Assembly: GCA_031180665.1 (NCBI GenBank)
Contig: JAPSLP010000004.1
Location: forward strand, 121,879-185,878
DNA: 64,000 nucleotides
Reading direction: 5' to 3'
Origin: Cupriavidus sp.
GTDB lineage: Bacteria > Pseudomonadota > Gammaproteobacteria > Burkholderiales > Burkholderiaceae
Shown: positions 45,514 to 54,086 of the stretch, in pieces
Position numbering within the stretch: the first letter of the stretch is position 1
Layout of the letters: every line of letters starts with the position of its first letter
Notes under the pieces: model-generated
Told to the model about the DNA's origin: nothing
The model's input: only the letters and a program-made list of their open reading frames with translations
Databases searched by the model: none
Program-made: the position numbers and the translations under genes

Positions 45514-47568
45514 ATGCTTCTGGAAGTCAAGAACCTCAGCATTTCGCTTCCCCTGGAGAACGGGCATACCTTGCATGCGGTTCGCCATGTCAGCTTCACG
45601 ATCGCAGAAGGGGAGTGCCTGGGCGTGGTGGGCGAGTCGGGGTCGGGAAAATCGCTGACTGCACTGTCCATCCCGCGATTGCTGCCGCGACGGGCGTTGT
45701 ATACAGCCGATGTCCTGTCGGTGAACGGTCTGGATTCGACCACCATGTCCGAGCACGAGCTGGCCAGCACGGTCCGGGGAAGTCAGGTCGGCTATATTTT
45801 TCAGGAGCCCATGACTGCCCTGAACCCGGTTTATACGATCGGCCGGCAACTTACCGAGGCAATGCGACGCCATCAAGCGGTATCTGCCCACCATGCGTGT
45901 CGACGTGCCATCGAGATGCTGGAGAGAGTCGGAATCGCCTCGCCGGCAAAGCGCCTCTCATCGTTTCCCCACGAGTTCTCTGGCGGGCAACGGCAGCGGA
46001 TCATGATCGCCATGGCGCTGATGAACCGTCCGAAGCTGCTGATCGCAGACGAGCCGACTACCGCGCTGGATGTGACGGTCCAGAAGCAGATACTGGACCT
46101 GCTGGATGACCTTCGCCGCGAACTCGGCATGGGTCTGCTGCTGATCTCCCATAACCTCGGCGCCGTGGCGTCCGTTGCCGACAAAGTCGCCGTCATGTAC
46201 GCGGGCGAGATTGTCGAGGCAGCACCAACGAACACGCTCTTCCATCATGCCCGGCACCCCTACACCCAAGGCCTGCTGAGATCGATTCCCGATTTGGGAA
46301 AGCACCAACCCGGCACGCTTCTCCCTACCCTGCCGGGCACGGTCCAGTCGATTTATGCGAAGCCCGGCAGCTGCGTCTTCCAACCTCGGTGCAAACATGC
46401 ATTCGCCCGATGCAGCATCGAGGCACCGCAGCTGCGGGCGCACGATAGGCAGCACAGCGCGGCATGCCATCTCGTGGGCATCCCATCGCCCGAGGAAGTC
46501 GAAACACCGTTGGCCATGCGGCGACAACCGGCCGGCGAGGTGCTGCTGGAGACGAAGGGCATCTCGATGGTCTACTCGGTTCGTGCGGGTCTATTCAGGC
46601 CGCGCATTCCACTGAAAGCCGTGGTCGATGTCTCGCTGCAACTCAAGAAGGGAAGAACACTGGCCATCGTCGGCGAGTCTGGCTGTGGCAAGTCGACACT
46701 GGCACGAATGCTTCTCGGACTGGAGCCGCCGAGCGCCGGCCAGGTACTGCTCGATGGCAGCCCCATTGAGCGGTACCAGCCTGCGAAGCGCGCCACGCTG
46801 GTGCAGACCGTATTTCAAGACCCATACTCTTCGCTCAATCCGAGCCGCAGGGTCAGCGAGATTGTCAGGCGACCGCTCGACCTGTCTGGCGCCATGCCGG
46901 CCGCTGAGCGCGACGCGCACGTGACGCGGCTTCTCGAGAAAGTCGGACTGCCATTGCGGCTTCACCATGCGTCGCCGGGACAATTGTCCGGTGGACAGCG
47001 ACAGCGCGTCGCTATTGCGCGTGCCCTCGCAACCGACCCGGCATTGATCGTGTGCGACGAGCCGACGTCGGCGCTGGATGTTTCGGTTCAAGCGCAGATC
47101 TTGAATCTGTTGCTCGAGTTGAGAAGGGAGTTCCTGCTGACACTGGTCTTCATCAGTCATGACCTTGCCGTTGTGGGCCATATGGCCGACGAGATCGCCG
47201 TGATGTACCTGGGAGAAGTGGTCGAGTATGGGCCGGCCGATCTGATTCTCTCTGACCCTGTGCACCCATATACCAAGGCACTGCTCGCGAGCACCCCGAC
47301 CTTGGAGCGTCGAGTCGACGATGGACCTGGTCGCATCCTGCCAGGTGTTGCCAACCCGATGCAGCGACCGCAAGGATGTTGCTTCGCGCCCCGGTGCCCG
47401 TACCGCGCCGAGGTGTGCAGCAAGCCGCCGCAGCTGGCCTCGCATGGTGACGGGCGCTCGGTGCGCTGCCACTTCGCCACGTCCTTCTCTCAGGAGGGGG
47501 ATGCCAGCACGGAGAAGATGCATGCTCGAAACGACGATGGGATGAAGCCAATGCTGCTCGGGGCATGA
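45514..47568 (+). CDS. Fused DppD-DppF ABC ATPase
   Basis: One 684-aa polypeptide with two complete ATPase domains. Domain 1: Walker A GESGSGKS near residue 43, signature SGGQRQRIMIAMAL, Walker B LLIADEPTTALD, then the oligopeptide-type Cys-containing tail (GSCVFQPRCKHAFARC). Domain 2: GESGCGKST near 389, SGGQRQRVAIARAL, LIVCDEPTSALD and a second Cys tail (GCCFAPRCPYRAEVC). Usually DppD and DppF are separate genes. The ATG overlaps nothing but lies 5 bp after the permease; its stop overlaps the MFS start (ATGA). Confidence 0.9.
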   Translation: MLLEVKNLSISLPLENGHTLHAVRHVSFTIAEGECLGVVGESGSGKSLTALSIPRLLPRRALYTADVLSVNGLDSTTMSEHELASTVRGSQVGYIFQEPMTALNPVYTIGRQLTEAMRRHQAVSAHHACRRAIEMLERVGIASPAKRLSSFPHEFSGGQRQRIMIAMALMNRPKLLIADEPTTALDVTVQKQILDLLDDLRRELGMGLLLISHNLGAVASVADKVAVMYAGEIVEAAPTNTLFHHARHPYTQGLLRSIPDLGKHQPGTLLPTLPGTVQSIYAKPGSCVFQPRCKHAFARCSIEAPQLRAHDRQHSAACHLVGIPSPEEVETPLAMRRQPAGEVLLETKGISMVYSVRAGLFRPRIPLKAVVDVSLQLKKGRTLAIVGESGCGKSTLARMLLGLEPPSAGQVLLDGSPIERYQPAKRATLVQTVFQDPYSSLNPSRRVSEIVRRPLDLSGAMPAAERDAHVTRLLEKVGLPLRLHHASPGQLSGGQRQRVAIARALATDPALIVCDEPTSALDVSVQAQILNLLLELRREFLLTLVFISHDLAVVGHMADEIAVMYLGEVVEYGPADLILSDPVHPYTKALLASTPTLERRVDDGPGRILPGVANPMQRPQGCCFAPRCPYRAEVCSKPPQLASHGDGRSVRCHFATSFSQEGDASTEKMHARNDDGMKPMLLGA

Positions 47569-48767
47569 AAGTTCTTCGGCAGCCTCGGGTTGCTGCCTAC
47601 TACTTTGTCCATACGTCGGCGCAGATCGGAACATGGGTGCAGCAGGTTGCTGTGGGATGGTATGCGTGGGAGCAGACCCACTCGGAGGTCCTGCTCGGCG
47701 TGCTCGTCTTTGTCCAGTTCGCACCTTCTCTTGTCATATCGCCGATCGCTGGGATGTTGGCTGACCGAGGCAGCGTAAGGCAGGTCGTTGCGATCTCGGA
47801 TGCGGTTTGTGGGCTGACGTCGCTGGTCATGGCCGGGCTGGTGCTGACGGGAAACTTGACGACGCCGGCCTTGATCGGGTCCGCATTGATCGTAGGGATA
47901 TGCGGCAGCTTTTCACAGCCGGCGCGGCAGGTGCTTGTCATCGGCCTCGTGGCGAAAGCCGAGATTGCCAGTGCGGTATCGGTGAACTCGGTGTCGATGA
48001 ATATTGCGCGCTCGGTGGGTCCACTGGGAGCGGCGTATTTGATCACGGAGAACCTGTCGTACCTTGCCTTCGCTTCGAGCGGATTGACTGCCATCGCGGA
48101 TGCGCTGTTCGTGCGAGTGTTCTTCGGCAAGGGTGGCGTCACGCAATCGGCGACGGCATGCAAGCGGGAATCGATGATGGTGACATTGGCCGGGGGATTG
48201 TCCGCGATTCTCCATGATCGGTCGATGCGCCTGGTCTTCCTGGTCTGGTCCGCCTATGCGGCCCTGGGCCGGCCGGTCATCGATATGTTGCCCGCGGTTG
48301 TCGACAGCATTCTGCGGCAGGATGCGAGGGTGCTCGGAAATATCAATGCCCTTTTCGGAGCGATTGCGGTTACCGCTGGCGTTCTGCTTTCGCTCGTCAG
48401 TCGCGTCAGAACCCTGCTGCAGGTCCAGGTGGTGTCACTTGTCTTCCTTGCGGCGGGAACCGTATTGCTGTCGCTGTCGAAGTCCGAATGGGACAGCTAT
48501 CTGGCGATTGGGATTTTTGCAATCGGTCAAGCCGCAGTGAATATCTGCTCGAGTGCGTTCGCTCAAATGCAGGCGGTGGAAACCCATAAGGGAAGAGTGG
48601 TGGCCATGCACATCATGGCGTTCAGGTCCGGAGCCGCAGTCGGTGGTGTGCTGGTGGGGTATGTCGCTGGCATGGTGGGCCTGACGAACGCCATGATCGC
48701 CATAGCGGTTTGCCTGACGATTGTGTTTGCCTGTTCCGTCGGAAGGGCGGCGCGTTTTCAACGGTGA
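47565..48767 (+). CDS. MFS transporter (EntS/MFS_3-like)
   Basis: The 400-aa permease has about 12 helices. The N-terminus (QPRVAAYYFVHTSAQIGTWV, then QQVAVGWYAWEQT) and SPIAGMLADRGSVRQVV resemble MFS_3/EntS-type exporters. Translationally coupled to the fused ATPase (ATGA). An exporter in an import/catabolic operon may export a product such as urea or an excess ureide; this is only inference. Confidence 0.8.
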   Translation: MKVLRQPRVAAYYFVHTSAQIGTWVQQVAVGWYAWEQTHSEVLLGVLVFVQFAPSLVISPIAGMLADRGSVRQVVAISDAVCGLTSLVMAGLVLTGNLTTPALIGSALIVGICGSFSQPARQVLVIGLVAKAEIASAVSVNSVSMNIARSVGPLGAAYLITENLSYLAFASSGLTAIADALFVRVFFGKGGVTQSATACKRESMMVTLAGGLSAILHDRSMRLVFLVWSAYAALGRPVIDMLPAVVDSILRQDARVLGNINALFGAIAVTAGVLLSLVSRVRTLLQVQVVSLVFLAAGTVLLSLSKSEWDSYLAIGIFAIGQAAVNICSSAFAQMQAVETHKGRVVAMHIMAFRSGAAVGGVLVGYVAGMVGLTNAMIAIAVCLTIVFACSVGRAARFQR

Positions 48768-48830
48768 TCATGAACGATCGACTTTGGCCATCCATGACGA
48801 TCGATGCGGTAATGCTCAACGGGACGCGGT

Positions 48831-49256
48831 ATGGATATCGAGATGAAAGCGGGGCCCTATTCATTCCTCGCAAAGCTGCAGCGTGACGTTTCGCCGGCGG
48901 CATGTGGCTGGTTGATGGAGAGATTGCCGGTTCAGTGGGAATTCCTGCAGGGCCGATGGAGCGGTCACGCTGTATTTGCCCGGCTTCGCGGCGCGGCACG
49001 CCATATTGGGCATGGAAACATATCCCAGCCCGCGGTAGGCCAGGTGCTGCTTTACGCCGGTGACGAGAACAACGGTGGAGAGATCCTGGTTCCCTACGGG
49101 CCGACGCGCTTCGCCTGCCCGAGCGGCGAACTGTTTGGCCACCACCTGCTGACGGTGACAACGGGGCTCGAAAGGCTGGCCGAACTTGGTGCAATCATTC
49201 ATGAGCGCGGCGGGCTTAGCGTTTCGTTTCGTCGCTGCTCCAATCCTTGGCGCTAG
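48831..49256 (+). CDS. DUF3830 family (cyclophilin-like) protein
   Basis: The 141-aa protein matches DUF3830: PYSFLAKLQRDVSPAACGWL, ARWSG-type FLQGRWSGHAVFARL, QPAVGQVLLYAGDENNGGEI and PYGPTRFACPSGELFGHHLL. The predicted fold is cyclophilin-like. Family members occur in amidohydrolase and ureide/pyrimidine catabolic clusters, but no activity is established to my knowledge. Located between the importer operon and allantoicase. Confidence 0.78.
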   Translation: MDIEMKAGPYSFLAKLQRDVSPAACGWLMERLPVQWEFLQGRWSGHAVFARLRGAARHIGHGNISQPAVGQVLLYAGDENNGGEILVPYGPTRFACPSGELFGHHLLTVTTGLERLAELGAIIHERGGLSVSFRRCSNPWR

Positions 49257-49340
49257 ACCGCGCCAGATAGTTGCGTGGCCCGGTTCAGTGGGCGGCACGT
49301 TCCACCAGTCCGCGCGGCGGACAACTTACGGAGGCAAATG

Positions 49341-50381
49341 ATGGCAGGTGGAAGCAATGATCGAACCATGATTCGCAAGCGCTCGATTCCTTCAGAGGAG
49401 TTCCTTGGCAGCGAGCGAGCGTATGTCAACCTGGCGGATGCAAGGCTCGGCGCGACGGTCATGGAGGCATCGGACGAGTGGTATGCGCCTGCATCGCGGA
49501 TGCTGAACCCCAAAGCCGCGAACTATTACTACCACGATGACGAGGGTTTTCGTTGGGTGGATGGCTGGGAAACGTCCCGACGGCGCAAGGCCGGCAACGA
49601 ATGGTGCGTGATCAAGCTCGGGCGCCCTGGCCGAATCACCGCTATCGGGTTTGACACCAGTTTCTACACCGGCAACTATCCGCTGGCTGCTTCGGTGCAG
49701 GCCTGCAAGCTCCGCGCGGACGGGGATATCCAGGATGCCGAATGGGTGGAGCTGGTACCGCCTACGGAGCTGTGCGGAGACGCGCAACGCCTGGTTCCCG
49801 TCGGAGCGGGTGAGTGCTTCACGCATGTTCGCCTGAACATTTTCCCGGATGGAGGGTTGGCACGTTTCCGTGTCTTCGGACTGATTCAACCGCTGAGCGC
49901 GGACGGATCGTCAGCCCAGTGCGATCTGGCAGCACTCGAAAATGGCGGCCGCGTTGTAGGTTGCAGCGATACCCATTTCGGAGCGGTTCGGGCCATGATC
50001 GCGCCAGGCCCTGCCGTTGAGTGGGGTAAAGGCTGGGAAACGCGACGGCTAAGGAAGCCCGGGCATGATTGGGCGGTCATTGCGTTGGCTGCCCCCGGCA
50101 CCCTGGATCGGGTCTTGGTCGATACGACGTACTACACAGGAAATTTCCCCGCTGCTTTTTCGCTGCAAGGTGCCTGCCTTGACAACACGCCGGATGAGGT
50201 GGCCCTGAACCAGGCGATGTATTGGCCCGAACTGGTCGGGCGGACCGAGCTGAAAGGCGGTTGCGAAAATGCTGTCGAGCTGAGTGCTGCCCTTCGGGAG
50301 ACACGCGTCACCCATATCCGGCTCAACATTTACCCCGACGGGGGAGTGACAAGACTTCGGCTTCTGGGACAAGCAAGGTAA
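49341..50381 (+). CDS. alc: Allantoicase
   Basis: Hydrolyses allantoate to (S)-ureidoglycolate and urea. The 346-aa product contains the two tandem allantoicase domains: repeat 1 with KRRKAGNEWCVIKLGRPGRI-like residues, IGFDTSFYTGNYPL and HVRLNIFPDGGLARFRVFG; repeat 2 with RRLRKPGHDWAVIALAAPG, VLVDTTYYTGNFPA and HIRLNIYPDGGVTRLRLLG. The start at 49341 has a GGAGG site 6 nt upstream; the adjacent ATG at 49338 is equally in frame. Confidence 0.92.
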   Translation: MAGGSNDRTMIRKRSIPSEEFLGSERAYVNLADARLGATVMEASDEWYAPASRMLNPKAANYYYHDDEGFRWVDGWETSRRRKAGNEWCVIKLGRPGRITAIGFDTSFYTGNYPLAASVQACKLRADGDIQDAEWVELVPPTELCGDAQRLVPVGAGECFTHVRLNIFPDGGLARFRVFGLIQPLSADGSSAQCDLAALENGGRVVGCSDTHFGAVRAMIAPGPAVEWGKGWETRRLRKPGHDWAVIALAAPGTLDRVLVDTTYYTGNFPAAFSLQGACLDNTPDEVALNQAMYWPELVGRTELKGGCENAVELSAALRETRVTHIRLNIYPDGGVTRLRLLGQAR

Positions 50382-50513
50382 GAAGCCGCGTCGGGGACGC
50401 ATCGCGACTCGACCAGCGTGACCGTACGGTTCTGCGGCGCGTAAATCCTGCAAGCGAACCTGCGGCGTTCAGTTGTTCCCTTGACGCCAATGACATAGCT
50501 AGGTATCGTCATG

Positions 50514-50526
50514 CTGGTAGGACCGG
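50514..50526. promoter_or_regulatory. Operator CTGGT-AGG-ACCGG before the porin gene
   Basis: Near-perfect match to CTGGT-N3-ACCAG, located 30 bp upstream of the porin start. The flanking GTATGACAAC also matches GCATGACAAC downstream of the 42051 operator, so the two promoter regions share a longer block. Confidence 0.6.
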
Positions 50527-50555
50527 TATGACAACAACAAGAAACGGGAGGAGAC

Positions 50556-51683
50556 ATGAGAGGTGTTCTGGTCGGGGGCGCGGTATTCGCGCTTACCGGC
50601 GTAGCGCAGGCGCAGAGTGGAGTCACCCTTTATGGCATTGCCGATGCGGCGATCGACTACGTCCGGGCCAGCGGCGCCTCACAAGGCGGTGCCGCCGACC
50701 AGTCCGGCGTCACGCGGTTGACCTCGCAAGGGTCGTACTGGGGCATACGAGGGTCTGAGGACCTGGGCGGTGGGCTCGGAGCCGTCTTCCAGCTGGAAGG
50801 CAACTATTCGATCGACTCAGGTTCGGCCAGCACCCCCTTCTTTAACCGGGACACATTCGTGGGATTGCGGCATCGGGACGTGGGCACCGTCACGCTCGGT
50901 ATCAACACGACCAGTGTACGGGCGCTCGGTAACGCGCTGGACCTGACACCGGGCGGCAATACTGGAATCGGTGCGATTCAATCGCTGATCTCGGGAATCA
51001 ATGGCATATCGACGGACCATGACTCACGACTGCAGAACTCGGTGCGACTCCGGTCGGCCTCGTTCCATGGATTCGAAGTCGGCGGCCAGTATGGGTTCGG
51101 CGAAACCCGTGCCGAAGGTACCGGGCGAAACGACTACACGATAGGAGCGGGACTTTCGTATTCGCGGGGCCCGTTCTATGCCGGCTATGCCTACGAGGAG
51201 CGCCATGACAAGAACAAGTCCGGCCTCGCACAGACGGACGGCGAAGATAGAAAGCACCGCATCGGCGTGAAATACAAACTGATGGACCGATGGATGGTTG
51301 GCGCGCTGTATGACCGCACGGAAAGCCGGGGCCATTTTTCCAACGGAGCGGGGGCCTTACGCAGGAATGCCTGGGCGGTCGTTACCGAGTACAGCTGGGG
51401 CGCGCACGAAATCTATGCGATGCATGTGCGGGCGACCGACGTCCGTTGCCAAGGGGCGACGCTGGGCAACGGCGTCAACTGTGGTTCGAGCGGCGAGACT
51501 GGCGCGCAGCTCTGGACGCTCGGATACAACTACCAGCTGAGCAAGCGGACAATGATTCGGACTACGGTATCGAAGATCTTCAATCAAGCGGCAGCCAAGT
51601 ACGACTTTTCCAATGGTCGCACCGGGGCCGCTGCGGGGGCCGACCCGTTCGGCATTTCAGTTGGCCTACGCCATCGTTTCTAA
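50556..51683 (+). CDS. Gram-negative porin (Burkholderiales type)
   Basis: The 375-aa outer-membrane porin has a signal peptide cleaved after GVAQA, followed by QSGVTLYGIADAAIDYV, the classic first strand. It has WGIRGSEDLGGGLGAVFQLE, FNRDTFVGLRHRDVGTVTLG and the C-terminal VGLRHRF ending in Phe. Probably admits the ureide or its precursor through the outer membrane, given its place between allantoicase and allE with its own operator. Confidence 0.9.
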   Translation: MRGVLVGGAVFALTGVAQAQSGVTLYGIADAAIDYVRASGASQGGAADQSGVTRLTSQGSYWGIRGSEDLGGGLGAVFQLEGNYSIDSGSASTPFFNRDTFVGLRHRDVGTVTLGINTTSVRALGNALDLTPGGNTGIGAIQSLISGINGISTDHDSRLQNSVRLRSASFHGFEVGGQYGFGETRAEGTGRNDYTIGAGLSYSRGPFYAGYAYEERHDKNKSGLAQTDGEDRKHRIGVKYKLMDRWMVGALYDRTESRGHFSNGAGALRRNAWAVVTEYSWGAHEIYAMHVRATDVRCQGATLGNGVNCGSSGETGAQLWTLGYNYQLSKRTMIRTTVSKIFNQAAAKYDFSNGRTGAAAGADPFGISVGLRHRF

Positions 51684-51687
51684 CGTC

Positions 51688-51708
51688 GAGCACCAGACCT
51701 CGGTGCTC
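51688..51708 (+). terminator. Short hairpin after the porin gene
   Basis: GAGCACC-agacctc-GGTGCTC, a 7-bp stem 5 bp past the stop. No T-tract; may partly separate porin and allE transcription. Confidence 0.4.
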
Positions 51709-51737
51709 CCATTACCCTAGCCAAAGGAGTTGAAAAA

Positions 51738-52511
51738 ATGACGAAGCGGCAGATTCAGCCACCGGGTGTATTCGCGCATCACCGTGCAGCCGTCACGACG
51801 CATTATGCGGTGATGCCCCCGGAAGGCATCCTGGAAAGCCGCATACCCGGTATTGAGAAGACCACGATCAGCGTCCAGGCCACGCCGGGGCTCGGCGCCA
51901 GCTTTGCGCAGCTGCTGCTGGAGATGCAGGGCGGTGGCGGCATGACGACGCCGCGCAACGACGGTATGCAGGCCTTCTTCTACGTGGTATCGGGCAGCGT
52001 ATCGCTGGATCTGGAGGGCAAGACACACGCGCTGACGGCCGGAAGCTTTGCCTACGCGCCGGCCGGGACTGGCGTAAGAGTCTACAACCCCGGTGCAGAT
52101 GCAGCGCGCGTCGTATGGATCAAGAAGCCTTACGAACGGCTCGACGGGGTCCAAGCGCCGGCGCCCCTCGTTTCACACGAGGAAAACATCGAAAAGGTCA
52201 ACAAGCACACGAAAGGCCGGACCTGGCAGCACCTGTTGCCGGACGAGAACCCCGCGTTCGACTTCGCCGTCAATATTCTGAGTTTTGAGCCCGGGAATTA
52301 CTTCCCCATGGTCGAGACGCACGTGATGGAGCATGGACTCTATATGCTCGAAGGGCAGGGCATGTATCTGCTCCAGAACGACTGGCATGAGTGTTGGGAG
52401 GGGGACTTCATCTACATGGCGCCCTTCTGTCCGCAATTCTTCTACGCAACCGGCTGGTCCAAGGCGACGTATCTTCTCTATAAGAACGTAAATCGCGATT
52501 TCACGTTCTGA
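51738..52511 (+). CDS. allE: (S)-ureidoglycine aminohydrolase-like bicupin
   Basis: The 257-aa bicupin matches AllE/UGHY. Residues placed like the Mn2+ ligands are visible in the C-terminal cupin: E193, H195 and H199 in MVETHVMEHG and Q233 in CPQFFYATG. The N-terminal cupin (FYVVSGSVSLDLEG, then AYAPAGTGVRV) lacks such a set, as in the family. AllE removes ammonia from (S)-ureidoglycine to give ureidoglycolate. That substrate normally comes from AllC, not allantoicase, and no allC is in the window. Confidence 0.86.
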   Translation: MTKRQIQPPGVFAHHRAAVTTHYAVMPPEGILESRIPGIEKTTISVQATPGLGASFAQLLLEMQGGGGMTTPRNDGMQAFFYVVSGSVSLDLEGKTHALTAGSFAYAPAGTGVRVYNPGADAARVVWIKKPYERLDGVQAPAPLVSHEENIEKVNKHTKGRTWQHLLPDENPAFDFAVNILSFEPGNYFPMVETHVMEHGLYMLEGQGMYLLQNDWHECWEGDFIYMAPFCPQFFYATGWSKATYLLYKNVNRDFTF

Positions 52512-52520
52512 CCTCGCAGC

Positions 52521-52552
52521 GGCCGTGGGCGATACCGATTCCGTCCACGGCC
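52521..52552 (+). terminator. Hairpin between allE and the convergent gntR gene
   Basis: GGCCGTGG (52521-52528) pairs with CCACGGCC (52545-52552), an 8-bp GC stem just after the allE stop and before the convergent gntR stop at 52566. Confidence 0.45.
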
Positions 52553-52565
52553 TCGCGGCCTCGCA

Positions 52566-53345
52566 TCAAGGCAATTGGTGAACGTGGTCAGGAAGTTCTA
52601 CCTGAACACGCTTTGCGCTGCGCAGCACATGGTTGCGCATCGCCATCTGGGCAAGGTTCGGGTTGCGCGTGGCCAGGGCATCGACGATTTCCTTGTGCTC
52701 TTTCACGCGGCTGCTGAGGAATGCCGTATCCGACAGGCGTGGCGCGCTCATTTCTTCCTCCGAGAAAATTGGAGCAAGCAGGGCGCGAATCAGACGATTG
52801 TCACAGCAGGAAGCAATCAACGAGTGAAACTCAAAATCGAGCTGGTTCAGCCTTGTGACGTCGTGGTCCTTGACCGCTGACTCCATCTTCTGCAGTAGCC
52901 CGCGAAGGCTGGCGATGTCGCTATCGGTGATGTGAATCGCGGCGAGGGCGGCAGCCCAGCCCTCCATCAGCAGGCGTGCTTCGTACAGCTCGCTCGGCGT
53001 ATGGTCGATCTGATGCACTTCCGAGTTTCTTCCGACCGCAGCCTGTTGCTCGAGCGACGCCACAAAGACGCCTCTGCCCGGCTCTACGCGTACCAGCCCC
53101 ATTCCTTCAAGCGAGGAAATGGCTTCTCGCAGGGATGAGCGGCTGACGCCGAGCAATTCAGCGAGTTCTCGCTGCGAAGGGATCTGGCTGTCGGCGGGCC
53201 ACTGGCCGTTGTAGATCATGCCTTGCATGCGCTCCAGCACGTGCTGGGTGACGGGGGTACGCAATGCGACCGCTGGCCGCCGCTTGATTGCCGCAGGCGA
53301 ATTCAACGGCGTCTTCGGATCCCACGCAGTGGAAGTGGCTTTCAT
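52566..53345 (-). CDS. FadR-subfamily GntR transcriptional regulator of the ureide cluster
   Basis: The 259-aa regulator has a winged HTH (QIPSQRELAELLGVSRSSLR, then EAISSLEGMGLVRVEPGRGV) and a helical FCD ligand domain (ELYEARLLMEGWAAALAA, FEFHSLIASCCDN and the later HKEIVDALATRNPNLAQMAM with the metal-binding His). Start ATG at 53345. Divergent from allA, with two operator-like palindromes between them. It probably represses the ureide genes until an intermediate binds. Confidence 0.88.
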   Translation of the reverse strand: MKATSTAWDPKTPLNSPAAIKRRPAVALRTPVTQHVLERMQGMIYNGQWPADSQIPSQRELAELLGVSRSSLREAISSLEGMGLVRVEPGRGVFVASLEQQAAVGRNSEVHQIDHTPSELYEARLLMEGWAAALAAIHITDSDIASLRGLLQKMESAVKDHDVTRLNQLDFEFHSLIASCCDNRLIRALLAPIFSEEEMSAPRLSDTAFLSSRVKEHKEIVDALATRNPNLAQMAMRNHVLRSAKRVQVELPDHVHQLP

Positions 53346-53366
53346 GTCTGATCGAGGCTGTTCATA

Positions 53367-53379
53367 CTGGTCTGACGAT
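53367..53379. promoter_or_regulatory. Operator CTGGT-CTG-ACGAT near gntR
   Basis: The left half matches the CTGGT-N3-ACCAG consensus exactly; the right half is degenerate. Located 22 bp upstream of the gntR start, fitting autoregulation. Confidence 0.5.
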
Positions 53380-53427
53380 AGCACATTTGGGGTTGACTGT
53401 GTCGGGGCACAGGATTACATTGCAATA

Positions 53428-53440
53428 CCGGTCAGACCAG
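53428..53440. promoter_or_regulatory. Operator CCGGT-CAG-ACCAG near allA
   Basis: Matches CTGGT-N3-ACCAG at all but one half-site position, 48 bp upstream of allA and 49 bp from the gntR-proximal site. Confidence 0.6.
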
Positions 53441-53487
53441 TACGACCACGGATGCGGCAATCTGCAACACACTACCAAAGGAAAAGT

Positions 53488-54015
53488 ATGGGCATCCCCC
53501 TGAGCCTGGAACCTCTTACGAAAGCGGCCTTTGCTCAATTCGGCGACGTAATCGAGGCCACGCCCGGTGCGTTCCACCACATCAATGGCGGTATGGTCGA
53601 GCGCTACCACGACCTGGCGACGCTCGCCCTGATGGCTGAAGGCGGTAGAGCCGGCATCAGCATCATGCGAGCCAAACCGTATGCATTGCCGTTGGAAGCG
53701 GCGTTTCTCGAGCGCCATCCACTGTCGAGTCAAGCCTTCATTCCGATGAAGGGCACCACCTTCATCGTGGTCGTAGCGCCCCCGGGGCCCACAGTCGATC
53801 TATCCGGCGTTCGCGCGTTTGTAGCCAGACCCGGCCAGGGCGTCAATTACGCAGCGGGGGTATGGCACCACGTGCTGCTGCCCACAGAGCCGTGCGACTT
53901 TGTTGTCGTCGACAGAATCGGATCTGGGCCGAACTGCGACAAGTTTGTGTTCGAAGAGCGAGCCCGTCCCATCATTCCGGCCCTGACGGACATGACGACT
54001 GAAGTGGCGGCGTAG
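53488..54015 (+). CDS. allA: Ureidoglycolate lyase
   Basis: Splits (S)-ureidoglycolate into glyoxylate and urea, the last step after allantoicase or AllE. The 175-aa product shows the AllA family order: LTKAAFAQFGDVIEA, HHINGGMVERYHDL, ERHPLSSQAFIPMKGTTFIV (conserved His/Gln region) and PGQGVNYAAGVWHHVLLP (metal-site His pair). The ATG at 53488 has AAGGA upstream. A DctA-like symporter gene follows at 71 bp. Confidence 0.9.
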   Translation: MGIPLSLEPLTKAAFAQFGDVIEATPGAFHHINGGMVERYHDLATLALMAEGGRAGISIMRAKPYALPLEAAFLERHPLSSQAFIPMKGTTFIVVVAPPGPTVDLSGVRAFVARPGQGVNYAAGVWHHVLLPTEPCDFVVVDRIGSGPNCDKFVFEERARPIIPALTDMTTEVAA

Positions 54016-54086
54016 CACGGGTTGAAATACAGCAAGGAATCCGTCCTATCGGCGATGGAGACGGACGGCGATGGTGGAGACATATT

